Positions 1 through 7,684 of a stretch of DNA of 8,178 bases are shown here, in pieces. Numbering within the stretch: position 1 is the stretch's first letter; each line of letters starts with the position of its first letter. Source of the stretch: Planctomycetaceae bacterium TMED10. GTDB taxonomy: Bacteria; Planctomycetota; Planctomycetia; Pirellulales; UBA7805. Location: contig NHBP01000017.1 of the NCBI GenBank assembly GCA_002168195.1, positions 43,514 through 51,691 on the forward strand. The letters run 5' to 3'. The notes beneath the pieces are model-generated. The model saw only the letters and a program-made list of their open reading frames with translations, was not told where the DNA came from and did no database searches. The position numbers and the translations under genes were made by a program.

Positions 1-164
1 ACTTCCAGTTCAGCGTTCACCAGTTCGATCTCTGAAGATGCATCTTCAGCAATCGGTGGATTCTCTGCATTACCACGCGAGTAGAACGTAGCAGTCGCAC
101 AGCCACTGAGCAGGACAATGGCCGCAAATTTAAGCGAATAAAATGTGGAAGCATGATGCGCCAA
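1..164 (-). CDS. Putative lipoprotein, 3' end outside the window
   Basis: The minus strand from 164 reads openly to the window edge and gives 54 residues plus part of a codon. The predicted start is TTG at 164-162, preceded by a good Shine-Dalgarno AGGAG (complement of 173-177) with 8 bases between. The protein begins LAHHASTFYSLKFAAIVLLS (first residue read as Met). A hydrophobic stretch leads to a lipobox LSGC at residues 19-22, so Cys22 should be lipidated after signal peptidase II cleavage. The mature part seen here (ATATFYSRGN, then an acidic stretch rich in Glu and Ala) matches no family I know. The ATG-like triplet at the fourth codon is out of frame, which supports TTG. It lies 119 bases downstream of recO on the same strand with a hairpin between, so it probably has its own transcript. 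The lipoprotein call is fairly secure; the function is unknown. Confidence 0.7.
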   Translation of the reverse strand, partial: MAHHASTFYSLKFAAIVLLSGCATATFYSRGNAENPPIAEDASSEIELVNAELE

Positions 165-228
165 GGTAACAACTCCTAAAACAATAACTCAAGGTAGACA
201 AATTAAGTTTTCATCAACATAAATAAAC

Positions 229-260
229 GGCGATTTGCACAATCAATGAAATGAATCGCC
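229..260 (-). terminator. Probable recO terminator hairpin
   Basis: A perfect 7-bp inverted repeat pairs GGCGATT (229-235) with AATCGCC (254-260) around an 18-base loop, starting 24 bases past the recO stop. Read on the minus strand, the stem is followed by GTTTATTTAT, a T-rich tail. Read on the plus strand, it is followed by ATTTTTGTTT, so it could act in both directions. After one mismatch the A and T runs outside the stem could add three more pairs. The long loop makes it a moderate rather than ideal Rho-independent terminator. It separates recO from the downstream lipoprotein gene. Confidence 0.5.
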
Positions 261-283
261 ATTTTTGTTTGTAATACTTCTGA

Positions 284-1042
284 CTAATCCTGGATCAAAA
301 ATTGTAAATGTTTCTGCATTCGCGGTTCGCGACCTAAGAGATGACTGATGGAATGATTGATGACGCCTCTCACCTCTCCCGAAATCAGATACGGCGGTGC
401 TTGGTGACTGTTGTCTTCGCATCGGGAATACCACTGAAGCGTTTTCAATGACTCTCCACGGATCTGTGATACGTGTTTCTTTCCCGGCCGACACCTGCGG
501 CAGAGCACACCACCGGAAGACTGGCCAAACGCTACATAACCTTCGATTGCTATCGGTTTTCCGCATTCCACACATTGTTCCAGATTAGGCAGGTGTCCCA
601 ATAACCGTAGTGCATTCATTTCAAATGACAAAATCAGCGGGCTGATATTTACTTTTCCCTCGCGCGACAAGGTATGAAGTGTTTTGGCGGCCACATCAAA
701 TAGTTCAGGGTGCGGGTCATATTCGTCCGTTAAGCCCAAAAGTAATTCGGCCAGATAGTAGCCGGCAAACAGTGGAGTCAGATCATGATCCGGAGGGCGA
801 AATCGGTGTTCAAGTTTCGCTTCCGTAAGGAGATCCAATCCGCCCGACGATTTGCGGAGGAACACTACGCGAGCAAGGGTTAGAAGGTCAAGAGCAGAGT
901 CAAAAGGACCTTTCTGACGATGCGCCCCTTTTGCCAAAGCACCTATTTTCCCAAACTCTCGGGTAAACAGAGTAACCACCTGACTCGTCTCGCTAAAATC
1001 GACGAGTCGCAGAACAATTGCATGTGCTTTTTCAATAGGCAT
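284..1042 (-). CDS. recO: DNA repair protein RecO
   Basis: RecO is a cytoplasmic recombination mediator. With RecR it displaces SSB and loads RecA onto single-stranded DNA in the RecF pathway, and it anneals complementary strands. The 252-residue protein has the family's usual length and order. The N-terminal OB-fold (about 1-80) holds AIVLRLVDFSETSQVVTLFT and a basic AKGAHRQKG segment. A helical domain follows, including AGYYLAELLLGLTDEYDPHP near 93-112. The zinc-finger cysteines Cys157, Cys160, Cys181 and Cys184 sit as CxxC pairs (CVEC and CRRC). I chose ATG at 1042-1040 because it puts the AIVLR strand at residue 8, as in other RecO proteins. An upstream in-frame TTG at 1081 would add 13 residues, but it coincides with a promoter-like TTGACA. 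No good Shine-Dalgarno precedes either start. It is transcribed divergently from the efflux genes. Confidence 0.93.
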   Translation of the reverse strand: MPIEKAHAIVLRLVDFSETSQVVTLFTREFGKIGALAKGAHRQKGPFDSALDLLTLARVVFLRKSSGGLDLLTEAKLEHRFRPPDHDLTPLFAGYYLAELLLGLTDEYDPHPELFDVAAKTLHTLSREGKVNISPLILSFEMNALRLLGHLPNLEQCVECGKPIAIEGYVAFGQSSGGVLCRRCRPGKKHVSQIRGESLKTLQWYSRCEDNSHQAPPYLISGEVRGVINHSISHLLGREPRMQKHLQFLIQD

Positions 1043-1052
1043 AACTTGGGAA

Positions 1053-1081
1053 AGAATCGTAAATCTTAACGATTCTGTCAA
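1053..1081 (-). promoter_or_regulatory. Candidate recO promoter with overlapping dyad
   Basis: On the minus strand a consensus -35 hexamer TTGACA lies at 1081-1076. Seventeen bases later comes GATTCT (1058-1053), a weak -10 with three of six matches. Transcription would then begin only a few bases before the recO ATG at 1042, giving an almost leaderless message. An exact inverted repeat, AGAATCGT (1053-1060) and ACGATTCT (1069-1076), separated by 8 bases, covers the whole spacer and the -10. Such a position would suit a repressor operator, but that is inference. No promoter is clear in the rest of the 1043-1211 intergenic region for the divergent efflux operon. Confidence 0.3.
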
Positions 1082-1211
1082 TTGTATCGATTAATGCAGA
1101 AGTCGTCTTTTCCATTCTTCCGATAGAGATCGAGAACGACTGCACCATGCGCACAGATTTTGATTGTGCTAGCAGTGATGGCAAATCGGTATCTCAATCC
1201 AGCTTTTGACT

Positions 1212-4200
1212 ATGATCCGCACCGCCTTATCCAATCCCTATCTCATTGTCGTATCGTGTTTGGCAATCACGGTGATGGGGATGTTCACCTATACCAAAAT
1301 CCCAGCCGATCTGCTCCCGCAATTTGATACTTCGGCGGTCCAAATCGTCTGCTTCTATCCGGGAATGCCGCCCGAGGTGATGGAAAAAGACATCATGAGT
1401 CGCCTCCAGCGGTGGACCGGCCAATCGGTCGGCATCGAACATCAGGAAGCGAAGGCCATGCAAGGGGTATGCGTTGTGAAGGATTTCTTCCGCGAGGGAA
1501 TCCCTATGTCCGACGCAATGAGTCAAGTCAGCAGTTATGCAATGAGTGATATGTTTTATCTGCCGCCCGGAACAATTCCCCCAATGGTGATGCCCTTCGA
1601 CCCGACGGCAAGCGTCCCTCTCTGTTTAGTTGTGGTCTCCAACCCGCAGATGAACGAACAGGAACTCTACGATATTGCCTACTACGAACTCAGAAATAAA
1701 CTACAGTCGATTCAAGGTGTGATCGCCCCCGCTGTTTACGGGGGAAAATTGCGGAGAGTGTTAGCCTATGTTGACCCTGCAAAACTTGAGGCCCACGGCC
1801 TCTCTCTTATGGACGTTCAACAAGCGCTGCTTAAACAGAATGTCCTCATACCCGCAGGAAGCATTAAAGTCGGTAAACAAGAATTACAAATTTTTACAAA
1901 CGCCAACGTAGAAAAATGGGAAGAACTCAACGACGCACCCATTAAACAATTACCCGGCCGCGCACCGGTACGAATGCGGGACGTCGGCTATGTGAATGGC
2001 AAGGCCGCACAAATCCAAACCAATGTGGTCCGCGTGAATGGATCGCGAAAAGCCTATATTCCGATCTATCGCCAACCGGGCGCAAATACGATTGCGATTG
2101 TCCGCCAAATCAAACGACAACTCCGTAATATTGAAAAACGTTTGAAAGTCGAGCGTTCCGAAGACCCCAAGATGGAGAGTTTGGTACTGAGTGTTGCGAT
2201 GGATCAATCGATTGGAGTCGAACAAGCCAATCGTTCCCTCCAAGTGGCTGCCGGACTCGGTGCTTTTTTAGCAGGATTGGTCGTGCTACTTTTCTTGCGG
2301 AGTATTCGCTTTACTGTCGTAATTGTATTAGCGATTCCGCTCGCGATTTTGACAGCCATTTTCGGCATGTTTTTCACCAACGATTCAATCAATGCGATGA
2401 CCCTCGGGGGGTTGGCACTCGCGATTGGCATTTTGGTCGATCAATCCATCGTGGTACTCGAAAACATCGTGCGTCATGCACAGATGGGAAAAACCGCTCG
2501 GGAAGCGGCAATGGATGGAACGACTGAAGTTGCGATTCCAATGTTTATTGCGACACTTACATTCGCCATCGTTTTCTTTCCGGTTGTGTTTCTCAGCGGG
2601 CTGGCCAAATTCCTTTTCACGCCTCTCGCGGTCGCTGCAAGTATTGCTATTTTTGCTTCCTATATCCTTGCGATTACTCTGGTGCCGGCATACTGTGCAC
2701 GGTTCCTCAAAGTCGATCAGTCGAGCGGCAGCGCATCGGACACTCCGCAGCGGAAAAGCCGATTTGCGCACACGTATCAATCGCTGCTTCGCCGCATACT
2801 TTCCATCCGCTATCTGATTGTTTTGATTGCCACTGGCGGTTTTGTGCTCGCCGTTGTGTTTATGAACCGTTATCTAGGCCAAGAACTCTTTCCGCAGGTT
2901 GACTCCGGTCAGGTCTCAATTTTGGTGAGAATGCCCACGGGAACGCGGATCGAGGAAACCGAAAAAACAATTGCTGAAGTTGAAACGGAAATTATTCATT
3001 TAATGGGGACACCCGATCCGGGGTTTGCTGTCGGCAAAGAACAGAATCCTGAATCGAACTTGCAAATTATTGTTTCGAATATCGGCGTCCTGATGGATTG
3101 GCCCGCCGCCTATACTCCGAATACCGGCTCGATGGATACGTTCATGTTGGTCCAGACAAAATCAAAATCCGGTGAGCCGAATATTTTTGAATATGTACAA
3201 ACGCTACGTAAAACTCTTCGCCAGAAATTTCCTGCGGTCGAATTTTCTTTCGATACCGGAGGCATGCTTACCGCCGCTTTAAATATGGGTGAACCCTCCC
3301 CTATTCACTTCCAAATCAATAGTTCGAATCTGGAAACCGGGCAGACAGTCGCAAAACAAATTGTTGCTGCCGCAAAATCGGTGCCCGGAACCGCGGATGT
3401 TCGCATTGCCCAACGGACCGATTACCCGATTTTGCAAGTCGATATGGATCGGGACCTGGCAAGTCGGCTTGGGTTGAATCCGGATGAAGTGATGAAAAAC
3501 TTAGTGGCTGCCACGAATAGTTCTGTGAATTTTCAACCCGCCTTTTGGCTCGATAAAAATAAAGGGAATCATTATTTCCTGGGCGTTCAATATGAAGAAA
3601 AAGAATTGGACAGCATCGATACCATTCGTTCCATACCTGTGGGCAGCGACAATGAAGGCCGGCCTCTAAAGCTTGGCAATATTGCAGAGATTCATCGAAC
3701 AACCGGGCCGGGGGTGGTGAACCATGTCAACATTTCACGAGTCACTGACGTCTATGTGAACGTCAAGCAGGGGTTTGATGTGGGATCGGTCGTTTCAGCT
3801 ATCGAAAACAAACTCGTTGGCCTCGGCGCACAGGAAGACGTAGACGAACGTGGGCAAATCTATCAAATCGGCACACGATCAGAAAGCGCTATGCTTGACC
3901 AACTGGCGCTGAGCGATGATGTACGTGTAAAAGCGATTAACATTCTCGAAGATGGTGACGATGTTCGCGATTTAACAAATCTTCTCTCCGCTCCGCAAAA
4001 AGAAAAGTGGGACCGGATGAAGGACCAAGTGTTAGCTGATGCTTCACTGTTTAAAGGGGTTAGTTTCCGCATGATGGGCGAAGTTCGCTCGATGAGGGAA
4101 TCCTTCGAACAATTTTCGGGGGGCCTCTTAATTGCGGCTGTCCTTGTGTACCTGGTGATGGTCGCTCAGTTTCGCAGCTTCGTCGATCCATTGATTGTAT

Positions 4201-4607
4201 TATTAACGGTTCCCTTAGGGTTCATCGGTGTCGTGCTCATGCTTTTTCTTACCGACACCAACCTCTCCATCATGGCATTCATGGGAATCATCATGATGGT
4301 GGGAATTGTGGTTGAATATTCGATCGTTTTAGTCGATTTTGCAAATCATCACTTGGAACAACATGGCTCGGTTAAAGAAGCTATCCTGGAAGCAGCCATC
4401 GTCCGACTTCGGCCCATCTTGATGACATCGTTTACCACCTGGCTAGCCCTCCTTCCCATGGCAATCGGTTTTGGCGGCAGTGAAGCAAACGCACCGCTCG
4501 CTCGAGCGATCATCGGAGGTGTTTTGGGCGCCACCCTACTCTCGTTACTGGTGGTTCCTTGTCTCTATGTAATTTTCAAACGGCAACCCAAAGAAAAACT
4601 GGCCTGA
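1212..4607 (+). CDS. RND-family efflux permease (AcrB-like), with extra periplasmic segment
   Basis: This is the proton-driven inner-membrane pump of a tripartite efflux system, 1131 residues against about 1040 for AcrB. It shows the usual duplicated plan. TM1 (about 8-28) is followed by the first periplasmic loop, with PADLLPQFD and the conserved YPGMPPEVME region. TM2-TM6 lie at about 345-365, 368-389, 395-420, 440-462 and 469-495. TM7 starts near 534, the second periplasmic loop runs to about 968, and TM8-TM12 occupy 970-1124, including VLVYLVMVAQFRSF and RLRPILMTS. TM4 carries D410 followed by Q411 where AcrB has two aspartates. TM10 carries E1035 near the AcrB lysine position. Residues about 872-948 look like an insertion. 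The start is ATG 1212; TTG at 1206 is in frame, but the resulting MIRTALSNPY matches typical RND N-termini best. No Shine-Dalgarno is evident. The adaptor gene follows 15 bases later. Substrate class is unknown; a drug or lipophile pump is more likely than a metal pump. Confidence 0.93.
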   Translation: MIRTALSNPYLIVVSCLAITVMGMFTYTKIPADLLPQFDTSAVQIVCFYPGMPPEVMEKDIMSRLQRWTGQSVGIEHQEAKAMQGVCVVKDFFREGIPMSDAMSQVSSYAMSDMFYLPPGTIPPMVMPFDPTASVPLCLVVVSNPQMNEQELYDIAYYELRNKLQSIQGVIAPAVYGGKLRRVLAYVDPAKLEAHGLSLMDVQQALLKQNVLIPAGSIKVGKQELQIFTNANVEKWEELNDAPIKQLPGRAPVRMRDVGYVNGKAAQIQTNVVRVNGSRKAYIPIYRQPGANTIAIVRQIKRQLRNIEKRLKVERSEDPKMESLVLSVAMDQSIGVEQANRSLQVAAGLGAFLAGLVVLLFLRSIRFTVVIVLAIPLAILTAIFGMFFTNDSINAMTLGGLALAIGILVDQSIVVLENIVRHAQMGKTAREAAMDGTTEVAIPMFIATLTFAIVFFPVVFLSGLAKFLFTPLAVAASIAIFASYILAITLVPAYCARFLKVDQSSGSASDTPQRKSRFAHTYQSLLRRILSIRYLIVLIATGGFVLAVVFMNRYLGQELFPQVDSGQVSILVRMPTGTRIEETEKTIAEVETEIIHLMGTPDPGFAVGKEQNPESNLQIIVSNIGVLMDWPAAYTPNTGSMDTFMLVQTKSKSGEPNIFEYVQTLRKTLRQKFPAVEFSFDTGGMLTAALNMGEPSPIHFQINSSNLETGQTVAKQIVAAAKSVPGTADVRIAQRTDYPILQVDMDRDLASRLGLNPDEVMKNLVAATNSSVNFQPAFWLDKNKGNHYFLGVQYEEKELDSIDTIRSIPVGSDNEGRPLKLGNIAEIHRTTGPGVVNHVNISRVTDVYVNVKQGFDVGSVVSAIENKLVGLGAQEDVDERGQIYQIGTRSESAMLDQLALSDDVRVKAINILEDGDDVRDLTNLLSAPQKEKWDRMKDQVLADASLFKGVSFRMMGEVRSMRESFEQFSGGLLIAAVLVYLVMVAQFRSFVDPLIVLLTVPLGFIGVVLMLFLTDTNLSIMAFMGIIMMVGIVVEYSIVLVDFANHHLEQHGSVKEAILEAAIVRLRPILMTSFTTWLALLPMAIGFGGSEANAPLARAIIGGVLGATLLSLLVVPCLYVIFKRQPKEKLA

Positions 4608-4622
4608 CCGGAATCAAGCACA

Positions 4623-5942
4623 ATGAATAATCAGTTACGTCTGTTAATTTCGGTTTGCGGGCCGTTCATGCTGCTGCTCGCTTCAGGGATCTCCTGCAGT
4701 CGATCCACCAATGAGATTGCGGAATCCGGTGATGCTATCTCTCAGCCACTGATCGAGACCATACGAGTGCAGTCGAGTCCGCTCGATCGGGAAACCGTGC
4801 TTTCGGCCTCGATTGAAGGCGAACATCGAACCGAAATTTTCCCTCGGATTGAAGGAACTATTTCAGACGTTTATGTCAAACTCGGTGACCACGTAAAGAA
4901 GGGGCAGTTGCTCATCCTGATCAAGGCACAAGGCGTCGCAGATCTGGTGAAACATCGCGAGGAACTTGTCAAAGAATCCGAGGCAGCGTTAAAGCGGCGG
5001 GCGGCTGGAATCAGACTTTCAGAGGCCGAAGTAAGATCCAAAGAGGCGGCGGTAAAAATAGAAGCAATCAAAAAAGAGCGCATGGAGTCCCTCGTCAAAA
5101 GAGGTTCGCTCAGCAAACAGCGATTGGATGAGGCTGTATTTGAGCTTCGTTCTGCAGAAGCCGACTTAGAACATGCGCATGCTCAAGTGGAAGCATCGCG
5201 GGCAGATTTCGAGGTTGCGGAAGCAAAAAAAGAAGTTGCGCTTGCTGACCTTGAAGCGGCAATCACCAAAGCAAACTTTCGTGAAATACGGGCACCCTTT
5301 GAGGGTCTCATCGCCAACCGCCACGTGGATCCAGGTGACTTTGTAGAACCAAATGACCCGAATTTAAGGACAGGCTTACTCGATATTGTGCGCTATGATC
5401 AGGTGCGGGCTGTTGTCTACGTGCCACTCGAAGATGCCGCCTATGTGGAAGCCGGTGATCCGGTAATCCTTCGACACAAGTCGTACATTGGAAACGCTCA
5501 AATCGACTCGATTGGGGGAAACCCTTTGGTCATTTCCCGCAAAGCACGCGCATTCAACAAAGGGACTCGGATGATGCGGACGGAAATCGATATCGATAAT
5601 ACAGTCCTCGAAAATGAAAGCGGAGAACGCCTGGTCCCCGGGGACTACGGAAAGGTCTGGATTACTCTCGAACCCCTTAAGGGAAAGCCAATGGTTCCCC
5701 GCAAGGCGATTCTCACCGGCGATAATGACGAAAAGTATCTCGTCGCACTCGACGAGAAGTACACACCTAAAAAGGTTCTTGTCAAAGACATTTTACTCGA
5801 CTCTAAGAATCAACTGGTAATCGAATCGCCTGAATTAGAGATTGGTCAGCGCATTTTAAGCGCTCCGGACAAAACGATTACTCTTGGCGAACCGATCGCC
5901 CCGGAACAAATAAAAGCATCGCCAAAAAACATTGAATTGTAA
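4623..5942 (+). CDS. RND efflux periplasmic adaptor (membrane fusion protein, HlyD/AcrA family)
   Basis: This 439-residue protein should link the RND pump to the outer-membrane channel. After a hydrophobic leader comes Cys25. Its lipobox (GISC) is poor because position -3 is Gly, so it may be a lipoprotein or simply a secreted or anchored protein. The two lipoyl half-motifs are EIFPRIEGTISDVYVKLGDH (about 71-90) and IRAPFEGLIANRHVDPGDFV (222-241). Between them, residues about 107-219 form a long Ala/Glu/Lys-rich coiled-coil hairpin. Its tip has R153, L157 and S164, matching the RxxxLxxxxxxS pattern known to dock AcrA-type adaptors on TolC. A beta-barrel (about 250-355) and a membrane-proximal domain (about 356-425, with MVPRKAILTG) complete the fold. 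It starts 15 bases after the pump stop, with a weak GGAA at 4610-4613, and is almost surely co-transcribed with the pump. Confidence 0.9.
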   Translation: MNNQLRLLISVCGPFMLLLASGISCSRSTNEIAESGDAISQPLIETIRVQSSPLDRETVLSASIEGEHRTEIFPRIEGTISDVYVKLGDHVKKGQLLILIKAQGVADLVKHREELVKESEAALKRRAAGIRLSEAEVRSKEAAVKIEAIKKERMESLVKRGSLSKQRLDEAVFELRSAEADLEHAHAQVEASRADFEVAEAKKEVALADLEAAITKANFREIRAPFEGLIANRHVDPGDFVEPNDPNLRTGLLDIVRYDQVRAVVYVPLEDAAYVEAGDPVILRHKSYIGNAQIDSIGGNPLVISRKARAFNKGTRMMRTEIDIDNTVLENESGERLVPGDYGKVWITLEPLKGKPMVPRKAILTGDNDEKYLVALDEKYTPKKVLVKDILLDSKNQLVIESPELEIGQRILSAPDKTITLGEPIAPEQIKASPKNIEL

Positions 5943-5968
5943 TATTTGTTTAGCCTACAAGCGTAAAG

Positions 5969-7633
5969 ATGAACGTGCGAATTGATCCAACACAAAAACC
6001 GACCGACTGCATAAAATCGGTGCAACGGCAATTTGTCTGCCTAGCCATCATCATCCTCGCTTCGGGATGCGCCGGCCACAGCCAACTCGATTCGATCTGC
6101 TATGAAACAGAGTGCTGTCCCGAGGAAGTCTTTGATGATGCAGAATCTTCAGAGGCATTCATCCAACCTGTTGCCTACACAGAGGAATTGCCGACGCCCG
6201 ATATCAATGAGAACCTACTCCAAGATGCACCCGAGCCACTGCCCGACTTTCAGAGAGTTCCTGCGCCACCGGTCGATCCACAGCCCGAAACAATAAGTGT
6301 AGAAGAACCGTTTGTTATCGATTTGGCGACCACGCTTAAATTAGGAGGAGGATCCGCATTAGATGTTCAAATTGCGAGAGAAAGAGCGTTCCAGGCCCAG
6401 GTGACTTGGAGTAAGTCGCGCCTGCTTCTCTTGCCTACGTTGTGGTATGGCATCAACTGGTTTCACCACGATGGATCGATTCAAACGACCCCTGGAGAGG
6501 TGATTGATGCCAGCCGCAGTTCCTTCTATACCGGTGGTGGTGCCGGTTTCGAAGGCCAGCCGATAACCGCCAATGGCACAGGCCCGGGAAATTTTGCCTT
6601 CAATTTAAGTATTGCGGAAGCACACTATAAACCTCTCGAAAAACTCCAACTTTCACAAGCTGCCCGGGCTGCTGAACGCGGTGCACAAAACGACATCCTC
6701 CGCGACCTTGCAGTCGGCTACGCCGATATCTTGCAGGCAAGATCCGAACTTGCAAACTATAACGTAGGCCGACAAAGTTCGCGGAAACTGGTTGATGTAA
6801 CGACCAGCTTTTCTGATGTTGGACTTGGATCGCCTGCGGAGGTCTATCGCGCAAAAACGGAAGAGGCGCACTGGATTGTGCAAGTCAAAGAAGCAGAACG
6901 TAAAGTTATTATCAGTACGACCCACTTAGCCGAAATTTTGCAATTAGATCCGGGGGTACAGCTTTTACCGGCCGAAGAACAATTGGTGCCGGTAACGATG
7001 GTGGATGAACATTTATCCGTGCAGGAACTCATCATGATCGGTCTCGCGGAGCGCCCCGAAATGGCTGAGTATCGGGCCGTTGCAGAGGCGCGTCTTACAA
7101 AATTTCGACAGGAGCGTGCACGTCCGTTTCTACCCTATCTTCAACTTGCAGGAAGTGTCGGATCTTTTGGCGGCGGGCACGGTTCTGAAATCGTCAATCA
7201 AAGCACACGCGATGATGTAGTCGCTTCGATGATTTGGGAATTTAAAAACATGGGCATCGGAAACTATCTTATCAATCGCCGCAGTAAAAGTGAGTGGCGT
7301 GAATCTCAAATCAAGATCGAACGTTTACAGAACCGTGTGATCGCCGAAGTCATTGCCTCTGCCGGAGACAGCGCCAGCTATAGACGACAGATCAATGCCG
7401 CCGAAGAAGGTTTAGACGCCGCCAATCAAAGTTATATATTAAACGTCGAACGGATCCGCGAGGCGGAAGGAATTCCCCTGGAACTTGTGCAGGCGATTCA
7501 AGCGCGAACCGATTCACAGAATCGATTAACAAAGGCAATCTGCAATTACAATCGATCACAATATCGTTTGCTGCACGCAATCGGTCAGCCCTCGGCCATC
7601 GCCATGGAGAGTTCAGCTACGGGTGAGCGCTAA
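5969..7633 (+). CDS. TolC-family outer-membrane efflux lipoprotein
   Basis: A 554-residue outer-membrane factor, the exit duct of the pump encoded just upstream (26-base gap). The N-terminus has a hydrophobic stretch ending LASGC, so Cys34 is the likely lipidated residue. An acidic, proline-rich linker follows (about 35-112) with Cys44, Cys49 and Cys50. The channel domain begins near 114 and shows the family's internal duplication. The helix-break motif DVGLGSPAEVYRAK (Gly285 to Pro288) in the first half matches EGIPLELVQAIQAR (Gly501 to Pro503) in the second. Long amphipathic helices and Gly/aromatic-rich beta-barrel strands (for example around 155-215 and 385-425) fill the rest. The start is uncertain. 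ATG 5969 gives an unusually long n-region before the signal helix, while GTG 6020 (residue 18) would give a normal 16-residue signal peptide before the Cys. Neither start has a Shine-Dalgarno. No convincing terminator follows the stop. Confidence 0.88.
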   Translation: MNVRIDPTQKPTDCIKSVQRQFVCLAIIILASGCAGHSQLDSICYETECCPEEVFDDAESSEAFIQPVAYTEELPTPDINENLLQDAPEPLPDFQRVPAPPVDPQPETISVEEPFVIDLATTLKLGGGSALDVQIARERAFQAQVTWSKSRLLLLPTLWYGINWFHHDGSIQTTPGEVIDASRSSFYTGGGAGFEGQPITANGTGPGNFAFNLSIAEAHYKPLEKLQLSQAARAAERGAQNDILRDLAVGYADILQARSELANYNVGRQSSRKLVDVTTSFSDVGLGSPAEVYRAKTEEAHWIVQVKEAERKVIISTTHLAEILQLDPGVQLLPAEEQLVPVTMVDEHLSVQELIMIGLAERPEMAEYRAVAEARLTKFRQERARPFLPYLQLAGSVGSFGGGHGSEIVNQSTRDDVVASMIWEFKNMGIGNYLINRRSKSEWRESQIKIERLQNRVIAEVIASAGDSASYRRQINAAEEGLDAANQSYILNVERIREAEGIPLELVQAIQARTDSQNRLTKAICNYNRSQYRLLHAIGQPSAIAMESSATGER

Positions 7634-7684
7634 GTTACGATCTCCTCGGACGCTACCGGTTTTGCTATGCTTAAGTTCCTGCGA

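Noticed and set aside
243..588. Open frames of 110 codons (minus) and 63 codons (plus) over the recO 3' end
   Set aside because: Both are shadow frames of recO with no recognisable domain and no ribosome site.
1040..1081. Upstream TTG start for RecO
   Set aside because: It would add 13 residues not expected in RecO, the TTG is part of a consensus -35 TTGACA, and a dyad lies in the added stretch.
1167..1174. TGCTAGCA palindrome upstream of the pump gene
   Set aside because: An 8-bp palindrome alone is expected by chance, and its flanks do not extend the symmetry convincingly.
1082..1211. Sigma-70 promoter for the efflux operon
   Set aside because: No pair of -35 and -10 hexamers with proper spacing stood out on the plus strand, so I do not annotate one.
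2385..2817. Overlapping open frames of about 130 codons on both strands inside the pump gene
   Set aside because: They lie wholly within a strongly conserved RND coding region and their translations look like frame shadows (Arg/Ser/Cys-rich, no domain).
7634..7684. Terminator of the efflux operon or promoter of the tRNA
   Set aside because: I saw no stable hairpin with a T-run, and TATGCT near 7664 has no matching -35 at a normal distance.
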